A stretch of DNA of 64,000 bases from Sva-07 sp963710625 (lineage in GTDB: Bacteria > Actinomycetota > Acidimicrobiia > Acidimicrobiales > Ilumatobacteraceae), in NCBI GenBank assembly GCA_963710625.1, contig CAVQBG010000026.1, positions 186,001-250,000 of the forward strand, given 5' to 3'. Below are positions 50,309-60,126 of the stretch, piece by piece (position 1 is the first letter of the stretch; the number at the start of each line of letters is the position of its first letter). Made by a program: the position numbers and the translations under genes. The notes under the pieces are model-generated. The model was not told the DNA's origin. It made no database searches and was given only the letters and a program-made list of their open reading frames with translations.

Positions 50309-53300
50309 TCAGCCCCGCGCCACCAGACCGCGATAGCCGTCCGCGAACCCCGCCGAACGAAGCAGATCGAGGAGCGCGACCGGTGCATCGGCGAGACCGT
50401 CGCCGTCGACCTTGCGGATCTCGACCGCCTTCATCCGCCCTGCGTGGACGAGGCCGATCAACGCTCCCGCCCATGACACGTCGTGCAGCGCATCGGGAAA
50501 CGTGACGAGATGATGCCCGCGCCGGTCGAACCACACCAGCGGGCGACCGGCGCGCGACACGACGAGTGACGATGCCGTGCGAGCCGGCCGACCCGTCGTG
50601 GGCGGCCAGGCCAGCGCCGCACCGTAGGGCTGGGCCGGATCGGTCGACGCGAGCACGACGGGGTCCGGGACATCGTCGGGCCGGATGATCCGGTCGGGCG
50701 TCTCGCGGGCGGCCCGGAGGCGGTCGACCGCGCCGGGCACGGCGAACTGGGCGGCGCCGAGCCCGTCGACGAAGTAGCCGCGGCGCACCTGGCCGCGTTC
50801 CTCCAACACCTTGAGCACGCCGTACACCGCACTGAACCCGCCGACGAGACCTTCGGCCATCACCGCCTCGCGGGTGACGACGCCGTAGCGCTCGACCAGT
50901 TGCATCGCCTGGGCGTGAGCAGCCTCGGTCGGCGTCGGCATCGGCTGCAGCAGCGGCCCGACGAGGCTCCATCGACCCTGACCGGCAGGCGGACCGATGC
51001 GGGTGAGGCGGCCCGGCCGGGGTCGGCTGCGGCCGTACGGAACACGCCCCTTGGCCGCGGCCTTCACCCTGGCGCCACCGATCACCGAGCGCAGCGGCGC
51101 CATCGAGTCGTTCGTCACCTCGCCTGCCCACACGAGATCCCAGAGCGCGGCGAGGAGTTCCTGATCCTGCGCCCCGGGGGCGGCAGCGCGGATCTGGCCC
51201 CAGAAGCTCGCACCCTGCTCGGCGAACAGCGTCCGGATCGCATCCTGCAGCGCTCCCTCGGCCGGCTCGCGCTCCTCCCAGCCGGGCGCGAGCAGCGGGA
51301 GCTGGTCCGCGAAGCACAGCCGGATGCGACCATCGCGGGCGCCGAGCGCGCCGGCGCCGACCCAGATCACCTCACCCGCCGTGCACAGTTCGTCGAGCAT
51401 CGACGGTCGGAATCCCGCGACGCGCACCGGCAGGACGTCGGTCTCGATCGTCGACGCCACCAGCGCCGTGCCCGAGAGCACGCCGAGCGTCTCGACGAGG
51501 GCATCGGTCCCCCGTCGTCCGGCCGGGATGTCGTGCCACGCGGTGAGGAATCGAGCGAAGGCCTCCTGCTCGACCGGCTCGACCTCCTTGCGCAGCGCGG
51601 CGAGCGACCGACGCCGCAGCTGGCGCAGCACATCGACATCGCAGAATTCCCGCGACACGCCCTCGGGGCGGAACTCGCCGACGACGAGGCGCTCCCCGCC
51701 CTCCAGCGCAGCGAGCGCGCCGGCGATCCGCTCGGGTGGCGCCGCGAACCGCTTCGCGACCTCGCCGGTGAGGAACGGGCCGTGTGTACGCGCGTACCGA
51801 CCGACGATCTCCTCGAGCGGCCGGGCGACCGGTTCGGTGAACGCCATCGGCAACCCGAGCGGCAGCGAGCAACCGAATGCGTCCCGGTAGCGAGCGGCGT
51901 CCTCGGCAGCGGCGAAACGGGTCTCACCGCCGAGTGCGATCTCGATCACACGCTTCTGCGCAACGAGCTCCCCCAGCCATTCCGCCGCCAGCTCGCAACG
52001 CAGCTCGACCTCGTCGGCGCTGAGGTCGCCGACCTTGCGGAACACGTCGTGCAGCTCGTCGGCCGACCGTGCGCGGCGACCGTCGGCGAGGCACTGCAGC
52101 TCCAATTCGACGTCGGCGAGCACCTCGGGGTCGAGCAGCTCGCGCAGCTCCTCCGCGCCGAGCAGATCGCGCAACAGGTCGCGGTCGAGCGCCAGTGCGG
52201 CGGCCCGGCGCTCGGCGAGCGGAGCATCGCCTTCGTACATGTACGCCGCGATCCAGTTGAACAGCAGGCTCGACGCCATCGGGCTGGCCTTGCCGGTGTC
52301 GACGGTCACGACCCGGATCGCCCGCGACCGCAACAGCCCGAGCACCTCGCGCAGCGCCGGCACGTCGAACACGTCCTGCAGGCACTCCCTCGACGTCTCG
52401 AGCAGGATCGGGAACGTCGGGTACTTCGCTGCCACAGCGAGGAGATCGGCGGCACGCTGGCGCTGCTGCCACAGCGGGGTACGGCGATCGGGACGGCGGC
52501 GCGGCAGCAGCAGCGCCCGACCAGCGCACTCGCGGAACCGCGCCGAGAACAGGGCGGTCTGCGGCAGCGTCTCGACGACGAGTTCGTCGATGTCCTCCGG
52601 ATCGATCATCAGCGCCTCGATCGGCAGCTCGACCGCTGACTCGGGGAGGCGGATGACGATGCCGTCGTCGCCCCACATCGACTCGACCGGGATGTCGAAC
52701 TGGTCCATCAGGCGCCGCTCGATCGCCATCGCCCACGGCGCGTGCACCGGCGTGCCGAACGGGCTGAGGATGCAGATCCGCCAGTCGCCGATCTCGTCCT
52801 GGAAGCGCTCGACGACCACGGTGCGGTCGTCGGGAACCGCACCGGTCGCCTCGACCTGCTCGGCGAGATACTGGGTGAGGTTGCCGGCCGCGAACGCATC
52901 GAGCGAGTAGTGCGTCATCAGCCGCTCGGTGGCAGCCGCATCGTCGAGGTCGCGGATCTCGCGTACGAACGCACCGAGCGCTCGTCCCAGCTCCAGGGGG
53001 CGGCCCGGCCGGTCGCCGTGCCAGAACGGCATCTTCCCCGGCTGCCCCGGTGCCGGGCTGACGGTGACCCGTTCGAACGTGATGTCCTCGATCCGCCAGG
53101 TCGATGCGCCGAGCACGAACGTCTCCCCGGGTCGGCTCTCGTAGACCATCTCCTCGTCGAGCTCGCCGACGCGGGTGCCGTCGGGGAGGAACACGCCGAA
53201 CAGGCCGCGGTCGGGGATCGTGCCGCCGCTGGTGACCGCCAGCCGCTTCGATCCGTCGCGTGCCCGGAGCCGGTCGTTGATGCGGTCCCAGACGATCCGC

Positions 53301-54808
53301 GGGCGCAGTTCGGAGAACTCCTCGCTCGGGTAGCGACCCGACAGCAAGTCGAGCACGTTCGACAACAGGTCGTCGGAGATGTCGGCGAAGCTCGCACAGC
53401 GACGCACCATCGTCGCGACCTCCACGACCGAGCACTCCTCGACGATCGCCACGTGAGCGACGATCTGCTGGGCGAGGACGTCGAGCGGGTTGCGCAGGTA
53501 GCGGGTCGACTCGATCTCGCCGTCGACCATGCGGCGCGTGACGATCGCCGCTTCGAGCAGGTCGCCTCGGTGCTTGGGGAAGATCGACCCGCGAGACGGC
53601 TCTCCCACCTGGTGGCCGGCTCGGCCGATGCGCTGCAGCCCTCGGCTGACAGCGCCGGGCGACTCGACCTGGATCACGAGGTCGACCGCACCCATGTCGA
53701 TGCCCAACTCCAGCGAGGATGTCGCGACGATCGCGCGGAGATCGCCGCGCTTGAGGCGGTCCTCGATGACGACACGCTGCTCGCGGGCGAGTGACCCGTG
53801 ATGGGCCCGGACCAGTTCGTCGAGGACCTCGCCGGTCACCGGGTCGACGATGCCGGGCACGCCCTCCTCGATCGCCAACTCGTTGAGTTTTGCTGCGAGG
53901 CGCTCCGCGGCGCGGCGGGCGTTGCAGAAGATGATCGTGGTGCGGTTGGCGAGGATCCGCTTCAGGATCTCGGGGTAGATGCTGGGCCAGATCGACGTGC
54001 GCCGTTCGGTCAGGGCGGACGTCGCCGGACCGGGCGTGAGTTCCACCTTGACCTGGCCGAGCGTCGACATGTCCTCGATCGGGATGACGACCTCGACCTC
54101 GAGCTGCTTGCGGATGCCGGCGTCGACGATCTGCACGCGGCGCCTGCGTCCCGGTTCGGCCCAACCGCCCAGGAATTCGGCCACCTCCTCCAGTGGTCGC
54201 TGCGTCGCAGAGAGTCCGATGCGCTGCGGAGGTGTGTCGGTGACCTCCTCCAGCCGCTCCAGGGTCAGCATCAGGTGGGCGCCACGTTTGGTGGTCGCCA
54301 TCGCGTGGATCTCGTCGATGATCACCGTCTCGACGCCGGCGAGCGTCTCGCGCGCGGACGACGTCAGCATCAGGTACAGCGACTCGGGTGTGGTGATCAG
54401 CAGGTCGGGCGGGCGTCGGATCAACTTCTGGCGGTCGTTCGCAGCGGTGTCGCCGGTCCGCATGCCGACCTCAGGAGCTACGAAACCCTCTCGCAGCCGC
54501 TCGGCGGCGAGTTCGATCCCCTTGAGCGGAGCGCGCAGGTTCTTCTCGATGTCGAAGGCCAGCGCCCGCAGCGGCGAGATGTAGAGCACCCGCGTGCGGT
54601 GCGACCGCTCCTCGGGGCGGGGCGTGGTCGTGAGCCGGTCGATCGACGCGAGGAATGCGGTGAGCGTCTTGCCGGAACCCGTCGGGGCACAGATCAGTGT
54701 GTGCTCGCCGGCGGCGATGTGCGGCCAGCCCTGTACCTGCGGTGCGGTCGGCTCGGGAAAAGACGCCGCGAACCACTCGCGGACGGCCGGCGAGAACGCC
54801 TCGAGCAC
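50309..54808 (-). CDS. lhr: Lhr-family large helicase
   Basis: The protein has 1499 residues. Walker A APTGSGKT is at 41-48, DEIHAMATTKRG is motif II near residue 170, and GIDMGAVDLVIQVESPGAVSRGLQRIGRAGH carries motifs V and VI. It continues through a winged helix and the Lhr core (to about 860) into the long C-terminal domain seen in E. coli and mycobacterial Lhr (about 1500 residues), here ending without the zinc Cys cluster I would look for. Lhr is a 3'-5' DNA-dependent ATPase linked to DNA repair. Confidence 0.95.
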   Translation of the reverse strand: MLEAFSPAVREWFAASFPEPTAPQVQGWPHIAAGEHTLICAPTGSGKTLTAFLASIDRLTTTPRPEERSHRTRVLYISPLRALAFDIEKNLRAPLKGIELAAERLREGFVAPEVGMRTGDTAANDRQKLIRRPPDLLITTPESLYLMLTSSARETLAGVETVIIDEIHAMATTKRGAHLMLTLERLEEVTDTPPQRIGLSATQRPLEEVAEFLGGWAEPGRRRRVQIVDAGIRKQLEVEVVIPIEDMSTLGQVKVELTPGPATSALTERRTSIWPSIYPEILKRILANRTTIIFCNARRAAERLAAKLNELAIEEGVPGIVDPVTGEVLDELVRAHHGSLAREQRVVIEDRLKRGDLRAIVATSSLELGIDMGAVDLVIQVESPGAVSRGLQRIGRAGHQVGEPSRGSIFPKHRGDLLEAAIVTRRMVDGEIESTRYLRNPLDVLAQQIVAHVAIVEECSVVEVATMVRRCASFADISDDLLSNVLDLLSGRYPSEEFSELRPRIVWDRINDRLRARDGSKRLAVTSGGTIPDRGLFGVFLPDGTRVGELDEEMVYESRPGETFVLGASTWRIEDITFERVTVSPAPGQPGKMPFWHGDRPGRPLELGRALGAFVREIRDLDDAAATERLMTHYSLDAFAAGNLTQYLAEQVEATGAVPDDRTVVVERFQDEIGDWRICILSPFGTPVHAPWAMAIERRLMDQFDIPVESMWGDDGIVIRLPESAVELPIEALMIDPEDIDELVVETLPQTALFSARFRECAGRALLLPRRRPDRRTPLWQQRQRAADLLAVAAKYPTFPILLETSRECLQDVFDVPALREVLGLLRSRAIRVVTVDTGKASPMASSLLFNWIAAYMYEGDAPLAERRAAALALDRDLLRDLLGAEELRELLDPEVLADVELELQCLADGRRARSADELHDVFRKVGDLSADEVELRCELAAEWLGELVAQKRVIEIALGGETRFAAAEDAARYRDAFGCSLPLGLPMAFTEPVARPLEEIVGRYARTHGPFLTGEVAKRFAAPPERIAGALAALEGGERLVVGEFRPEGVSREFCDVDVLRQLRRRSLAALRKEVEPVEQEAFARFLTAWHDIPAGRRGTDALVETLGVLSGTALVASTIETDVLPVRVAGFRPSMLDELCTAGEVIWVGAGALGARDGRIRLCFADQLPLLAPGWEEREPAEGALQDAIRTLFAEQGASFWGQIRAAAPGAQDQELLAALWDLVWAGEVTNDSMAPLRSVIGGARVKAAAKGRVPYGRSRPRPGRLTRIGPPAGQGRWSLVGPLLQPMPTPTEAAHAQAMQLVERYGVVTREAVMAEGLVGGFSAVYGVLKVLEERGQVRRGYFVDGLGAAQFAVPGAVDRLRAARETPDRIIRPDDVPDPVVLASTDPAQPYGAALAWPPTTGRPARTASSLVVSRAGRPLVWFDRRGHHLVTFPDALHDVSWAGALIGLVHAGRMKAVEIRKVDGDGLADAPVALLDLLRSAGFADGYRGLVARG

Positions 54809-54848
54809 CGGGTGCGCAGCGATCGGGTCACGCTACCCAGCGGTCCGG

Positions 54849-55688
54849 TCAGCCGATGCGGCGGCACAACAGATGGCTGACGCCGCTGGCAAGCAGTTCG
54901 CCCCGGTCGTTCCACACCTGCTGGTGGCTGGCGATGAGCCCGTCGCCTGCGTGCGGGCTCTCGGCCTGCAGGAGGAACCACTCGTCGGCGGTTCCCGGGC
55001 GGTGGAATTCGCACGACACGTCGATGCTCGGTGCGATCCAGTCGTTGCTGTCGAGGTGGCGCCGGCCGATCGACGGCCAGGCGCCGAGGTCGACGAGGAG
55101 GAGGAGCCGCGCCGCTTGGTCCCAGGGATCGCTCACTGCGCCACCGTCGAGATAACGCATCCAGTTCTGGTAGAGCGGACGGCTCGGTTGGCGGGATTCC
55201 CAGTCGATGATCCACGAGGGCGGCCGTTGCTCGAAGTTGTCCCAGAACCGGTACGGCGAGCCGCCCTCGACCCCCTCGGCCGCCAGCCGCTCCGCCAGCG
55301 TCGGCAGCTCCTTCCATGCCGGGACATCCGGCATCGGTGCGTCGTCGTGAGCGAGCCCCTCGAGACCGTCGTCGACCGCCCAGATCATGGCGTTCAGGAT
55401 CGCCCGATCGCGCTGGGTGATCTGCACCGCTGTGCTCGTCGCCTGCCGGGCCTGGCGCTGGGTGACGGCGGTGACCGTCACCGGGTCGTCGAAGTTCGCG
55501 ACGCCGAGGAAGTGGACTGCAGCGTTCGCCGGGCGGGACCGACCGCTGTGGAGCCGAGCAGCACGCAGCGCAACCCCGGCGACGTAGCCGCCGTTGGGAC
55601 CCCAGATCTCCCAGTGGTCCGACAGGGTCCGCTGGTAGGTGCCGGGCGCGGTCTCGACGAGATCGGTGTCGGCGGCAAGGTTCCCCAT
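54849..55688 (-). CDS. Acyl-CoA thioesterase family protein (double hotdog)
   Basis: The protein has 279 residues from ATG 55688. An N-terminal hotdog (HWEIWGPNGGYVAGVALRAA, then AVHFLGVANFDDPVTVTA) and a C-terminal hotdog (WIAPSIDVSCEFHRPGTADEWFLLQ and GLIASHQQVWNDRGELLASG) match TesB-like/4HBT_3 proteins of actinobacteria. It is likely to hydrolyse acyl-CoA esters. Its start lies past the terminator of the copper chaperone gene. Confidence 0.88.
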   Translation of the reverse strand: MGNLAADTDLVETAPGTYQRTLSDHWEIWGPNGGYVAGVALRAARLHSGRSRPANAAVHFLGVANFDDPVTVTAVTQRQARQATSTAVQITQRDRAILNAMIWAVDDGLEGLAHDDAPMPDVPAWKELPTLAERLAAEGVEGGSPYRFWDNFEQRPPSWIIDWESRQPSRPLYQNWMRYLDGGAVSDPWDQAARLLLLVDLGAWPSIGRRHLDSNDWIAPSIDVSCEFHRPGTADEWFLLQAESPHAGDGLIASHQQVWNDRGELLASGVSHLLCRRIG

Positions 55689-55750
55689 CGGGGCGACGCT
55701 ACGCGGTCGGCGCTGCCGACTCCCGTCCCGTTTCCCCAACCCTCGAACAC

Positions 55751-55789
55751 GATGAGCCTCGGCGCGACCCGTTCGCGCCGAGACTCATC
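55751..55789 (-). terminator. Terminator after the PCu(A)C gene
   Basis: GATGAG and CTCATC enclose CTCGGCGCG and CGCGCCGAG with one mismatch between the two paired parts and a 7 base loop. It sits 10 bp past the stop of the minus-strand copper chaperone gene. Confidence 0.75.
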
Positions 55790-55799
55790 GCAGCGGATG

Positions 55800-56444
55800 T
55801 CAGCCGTCGGTGGTCTCGGTCATGTCGCCCATGTCGCCCATGTCGTCGGCCATCTCCATCACGAGGGGACGCACCGGCGCGCCGACCGTCACCTCGGTGC
55901 CGTCGTCGAACACCATCGTCACGTCGATCGTGCCCGTGATGTCGGCGGGGTCGATGTCGATCAGCATGATGTGCGGACCGCCCGGTTCCAGGGTGAAGCT
56001 CCCGCCGGCCGGCACCACGAATCCCTCGGGCACCTCCTGCATCTGCATCGACCCGTCGTCGCCCATGATCGTCTCGTGGATCTCGACGGTGGCGTCGAAC
56101 GGCACCGACGCGCTCACCAGCGTCACGTCGCTGTCGCCGTTGTTGGTGATCGTGCCGTAGGCCGCAGACCGGGTCTGGCCCTCTGCCGGTTCGCGCATCC
56201 AGACGCCGCTGACGGTGATGTCGCCCACGGTGGCCTCACCACCGGCCATGGCGCCGTCGTCCATGGCGCCGTCGTCCATGGCGGTCGTACCGTCCATGGC
56301 AGTGGTGCCGTCCATGGCGGTCGTGGCGTCGGGGGCGCTCGTCGTGTCACTGGCGGAGTCGTCGTCGCTGCCACAGGCGGCGAGCGAGAACGTCAGCGCG
56401 AGCGCGGCGACAGGAGCGAGGAGGGCGGTGGTTCGATGGTTCAC
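55800..56444 (-). CDS. PCu(A)C copper chaperone lipoprotein with Met-rich repeats
   Basis: The protein has 214 residues from GTG 56444. The signal peptide ends in FSLAAC (Cys25). A linker of short repeats follows (TTAMDG twice, then TTAMDD, then DDGAM-type units). The PCu(A)C core has HETIMGDDGSMQMQ then, later, GPHIMLID, giving the H(M)x10Mx21HxM copper site. The C-terminus is Met-rich again (MEMADDMGDMGDMTE). It is likely to deliver copper to cytochrome oxidase. The repeats are encoded by tandem DNA units around 56240-56330. Confidence 0.9.
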   Translation of the reverse strand: MNHRTTALLAPVAALALTFSLAACGSDDDSASDTTSAPDATTAMDGTTAMDGTTAMDDGAMDDGAMAGGEATVGDITVSGVWMREPAEGQTRSAAYGTITNNGDSDVTLVSASVPFDATVEIHETIMGDDGSMQMQEVPEGFVVPAGGSFTLEPGGPHIMLIDIDPADITGTIDVTMVFDDGTEVTVGAPVRPLVMEMADDMGDMGDMTETTDG

Positions 56445-56526
56445 GACCGGTCTGGTCGTCGCCGACGGCCCGGGAGTTCCCCGACACTCGAGATCGGGAC
56501 TTCTGTCACATGAGGGCGCAGGCACG

Positions 56527-58165
56527 TCATGACCGCTCGCTGACGGCCCCACCGGCGAGGTCGAACGTCCGCGTGAGGCGGACCCGTTCGAGCAGTGCCC
56601 GGTCGTGCGTGACCAGGATCACGGTGCCCTCGAACGTGTCCAGCGCCTGTTCCAACTGCTCGATCGCGGGGAGGTCGAGGTGGTTCGTCGGCTCGTCGAG
56701 CACGAGCAGGTTCGCGCCGTTGGCCATCAGCAACGCCAACGAGGCGCGTGTCCGCTCGCCGGGCGACAGGGTGCCGGCGCCTCGATGAACGTGCTCGGCG
56801 CCGAGGCCGAACTTGGCGAGGAGCGTGCGGGCATCGGCGATCGTCAGGCCCGTTGCGGCGGTGAACGCGCCGAGCAACGTCTCGCTGCCGAGCAACTCGG
56901 AGCGGGCCTGTTCGACCTCCCCGACCACCACGCTCGCACCGAGTCCGGCGGTCCCCGCCGTCGGCTCGACCCGGCCGAGCAGCATCCCGATCAGCGTGGT
57001 CTTCCCGCTGCCGTTGGCGCCGACGAGCGCCACCCGGTCGCCGACACGGAGGTCGAGATCGACCGGGCCGAGCCGGAACTCCCCACGATCGACCACCGCG
57101 GCGCGGGCGGTCGCCACGACGTCACCGCTGCGACCGGCGGTCGGGATCGTCAGGCGCAGCTCCCACGGCTGCCGCGGTTCCTCGACTTCCTCGAGGCGTT
57201 CGGCGGCCTTCTGCGTGCGGGCGGCACGGCCCGCCAGCTGTTCGGTCTGGTTGATCTTGAAGTTCCGGATGTGCTTGTCGTTCTCGCCCGACTTCCTCAC
57301 CTTCGACTGACCCTGCGTCGCCCACTCCCGCTCGCGCTGCGCTCGTTGCTGGAGGGCCGACCGCTTGGAGTCGTACTCCTCGAAACGCTGCTGCGCGTGG
57401 AGCTCGGCGAGCTCGCGCTCGGCGAGGAACGCCGACCAGCCGCCCGAGTACCACTCGGCGCGATGGGAGTGGTGGTCGATCTCGACGACGTCGGTGATCA
57501 CCCGCTCGAGGAACGTGCGGTCGTGGCTCACGAGCAGCACCGGCGCGTCCAGGCCGAGGACCCATCGCTCGAGTCGAGCGAGGCCGTCGAGGTCGAGGTC
57601 GTTCGTCGGCTCGTCGAGGAGGAACACGTCGTACCGTGACAGCAGGAGCGACGCCAACGAACTCCACCGCGGCCTCGCCACCGGAGAGGGAGAGCGTCGG
57701 TTGGTCGAGCAACCCCGGGTCGAGACCGAGTTCGTCCCAGGTCGCACCGACGCGTGCCTCGAAGTCGGCTGCGCCGAGCGCGAGCCATCGTTCCAGCGCG
57801 TCCGAGTACCGGTCGTCGGCACCGGGGTCACCGGCGGCGAGTGCGTCCGCGGCCGAGCCGAGTGCATCCTGCGCCGCCGTCACGCCGCTGCGACGGCCGA
57901 GGAAGGCGCGCACGGTCTCGGAGGCCGACCGTTCCGCTTCCTGGGGCAACAGCCCGACGTTTGCCGACCGCGGGCTGACCTCCACCGTGCCGCGATCGGC
58001 CGCGATTCCGCCCGCGAGCGCGCCGAGCAACGTCGACTTGCCGACCCCGTTGGGACCGACCAGACCGACCCGGTGACCGGGCGCGAGGGTGAGATCGACG
58101 GCATCGAGGACGACGAGTGGGCCTCGAACGACGGTGAGTTGACGAGCGATGAGCGACGCGGCCAT
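56527..58165 (-). pseudogene. ABC-F ATPase gene broken by a frameshift
   Basis: The start ATG 58165 gives GLVGPNGVGKSTLLGALAGG (Walker A of the first ATPase) and reaches LSLSGGEAA at about 57670, where the frame goes wrong. The next frame continues RWSSLASLLLSRYDVFLLDE (Walker B), then the inter-domain linker, the second Walker A (ANGSGKTTLIG), LSPGERTR and LLVLDEPTNHLDL to the stop at 56527. Restoring CG in the GCCGCGG run (intact form GCCGCGCGG) rejoins the two into one ABC-F protein of about 546 residues. ABC-F proteins act on ribosomes, some in antibiotic resistance. Either a recent mutation or a sequencing error. Confidence 0.85.
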
Positions 58166-58375
58166 GACGGCACCTCCAGGAACGAACGGACGGTGGACGG
58201 CTCACTGATCGGACATCGCCCGCCACCGTACCCCACCCCCAACCTCCCCCCTTCCCGAAATTTCGCGGATTCCGGTCGCTGAACGTGCCGATCCCGCAAT
58301 TTTTCGGGGTGGTGTGCGGGATGGTCGGCCGGAGGGTTGGGGGTCGGGGCGGGCGGCGCCAGACTCGGGGGGCCG

Positions 58376-60079
58376 ATGCCGACCGTGACCCTGCGACCCT
58401 GGCAACGCGCCGCGTACGAACAGTTCCGGGCCAGCCCGGATCCCGACTTCCTCGCGGTGGCGACCCCTGGAGCCGGCAAGACAACGTTCGCCCTGACCTG
58501 TGCCCGCGCCACGCTGGCCGACGAACCCCGCACGCTCGTGGTCGTCGCGCCGACGAGTCACCTCAAGGTGCAGTGGTCACTCGCCGCTCACCGACTCGGC
58601 CTGGAACTCGACCCCGAGTGGAGTCCCGGCGACGGGTTGGCACGCGACGTCCACGGCCTCGTCACCACCTACCAGCAGATCGCCACCGGCAACACCGCAT
58701 CGAAGCTGGCCGGCCTGTCGGCGGACGGTTTCGTGATCCTCGACGAGATCCACCACGCCGGCCACGAGCGTGCGTGGGGTGACAGCATTCGCGTGGCGTT
58801 CGGGCACGCGGCGCGACGGCTCTCCCTGTCGGGCACGCCGTTCCGCAGCGACGCCATCCAGATCCCGTTCGTCCGCTACGACGCGTCCGGTGACGAGGGC
58901 GACATGGCCCACGCCGACTACACGTACGGCTACGCCGACGCCCTCCGCGACGGCGGCGTCGTCCGCCCGGTCTACTTCCCCCGCGTCGACGGCGAGATGG
59001 AGTGGACGACGGCGTCGGGCGACGTCCTCAACGCGAGCTTCCAGGATGAACTCACCAAGGACCAGGTGTCGATGCGTCTGCGCACGGCGCTCAGCCTCGA
59101 GGGCGAGTGGATGCCCAGTGTGCTCGCACGCGCCAACGAGCAACTCCGCTCGATCCGCCACGACCATCGCGACGCGGGTGGCCTGGTGATCGCGATCGAC
59201 CAGGACCACGCGCAGGGCATCGCCCGACTCCTGCGCGACCGGTTCGGCACCCCCGCCGACGTCGTGATCAGCGACGACCCCACTGCCTCGAAGAAGATCG
59301 CCGAATTCAGCCACAACGACCGGCCGTGGCTCGTGGCGGTCCGCATGGTGTCAGAGGGGGTCGACATCCCGCGGCTGCGCGTCGGCGTGTTCGCCACCAC
59401 CACGTCGACCGAGCTGTTCTTCCGCCAGGCCGTCGGTCGTTTCGTCCGGTGGCAGTCGGGACGACCGAGCCAGAAGGCCTACGTCTACATCCCCGACGAT
59501 CCCCGATTGCGCACGCATGCCTTCGAGATCGCCGAGTCGCGTCGGCACATCCTGCGGCCCCCGGGCACCGACGACGACACCGACGAGTTCCAGGTCGACG
59601 GCGGACTCGACGACCAGCTGCACCCCGACGACGCCGCCGAACAGCTCGCGCTGTTCTCGGTGGTCTCCGCGACGGCAACCGACATCACGGTGCACACGGT
59701 CACCGAACAGGGAGTGCGCTACGAGCCGTTGTTCAACCCCGACGACCTCACCGCCGCTCGCTACGACGACGAGCTGGAGATCGGCGAACCGCAGTTCGTC
59801 GCCGATCCATCACTGAGCCTCGACCTCCCCGACGTGCCCACCGCAGCGGGTCTCGTCCCGGCCGGATCGCTGAGCGTCGCCGAACGCAAGGACGACCTGC
59901 GCACGCGCAACGCGCACGTCGCCAAACGCCTCGTCGACATCACCGGGTGGAACCACGCCAAGGTGCAGGGCGAGATGAACCGCCTCGCCGGCGTCACCCG
60001 CGTCGCCACGGCCACCACCGAGCAACTCGAACGACGTCTCCGCTACGCCGAGAGTTGGCTCCGCCGCCTCCAGTCCTGA
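58376..60079 (+). CDS. SF2 helicase (DEAD/DEAH-like)
   Basis: The protein has 567 residues from ATG 58376. LRPWQRAAYEQF (Q-like start), Walker A ATPGAGKTT at 29-37, VILDEIHHAGH (motif II) and LSLSGTPFRSD (motif III) are followed by EGVDIPRLRVGVFAT and RQAVGRFVRWQ (motifs V and VI). A short C-terminal region follows. It resembles type III restriction/UvrB-like translocases. No methylase or nuclease partner is next to it, so its role is open. Confidence 0.88.
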   Translation: MPTVTLRPWQRAAYEQFRASPDPDFLAVATPGAGKTTFALTCARATLADEPRTLVVVAPTSHLKVQWSLAAHRLGLELDPEWSPGDGLARDVHGLVTTYQQIATGNTASKLAGLSADGFVILDEIHHAGHERAWGDSIRVAFGHAARRLSLSGTPFRSDAIQIPFVRYDASGDEGDMAHADYTYGYADALRDGGVVRPVYFPRVDGEMEWTTASGDVLNASFQDELTKDQVSMRLRTALSLEGEWMPSVLARANEQLRSIRHDHRDAGGLVIAIDQDHAQGIARLLRDRFGTPADVVISDDPTASKKIAEFSHNDRPWLVAVRMVSEGVDIPRLRVGVFATTTSTELFFRQAVGRFVRWQSGRPSQKAYVYIPDDPRLRTHAFEIAESRRHILRPPGTDDDTDEFQVDGGLDDQLHPDDAAEQLALFSVVSATATDITVHTVTEQGVRYEPLFNPDDLTAARYDDELEIGEPQFVADPSLSLDLPDVPTAAGLVPAGSLSVAERKDDLRTRNAHVAKRLVDITGWNHAKVQGEMNRLAGVTRVATATTEQLERRLRYAESWLRRLQS

Positions 60080-60126
60080 CGATCCGGCCCGGGGCGCGGC
60101 GATGGGGCTCCCGGTAGGATCGCTGC

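Noticed and set aside
50900..52639. Long plus-strand open frame opposite lhr
   Set aside because: Shadow of the Lhr helicase gene; composition Arg/Glu/Gln-rich.
58285..58292. ATCGGCAC core on the minus strand at 58285-58292 as a repeat copy outside the array
   Set aside because: No left or right box at the expected distances; the 8-mer alone is expected a few times by chance in 64 kb.
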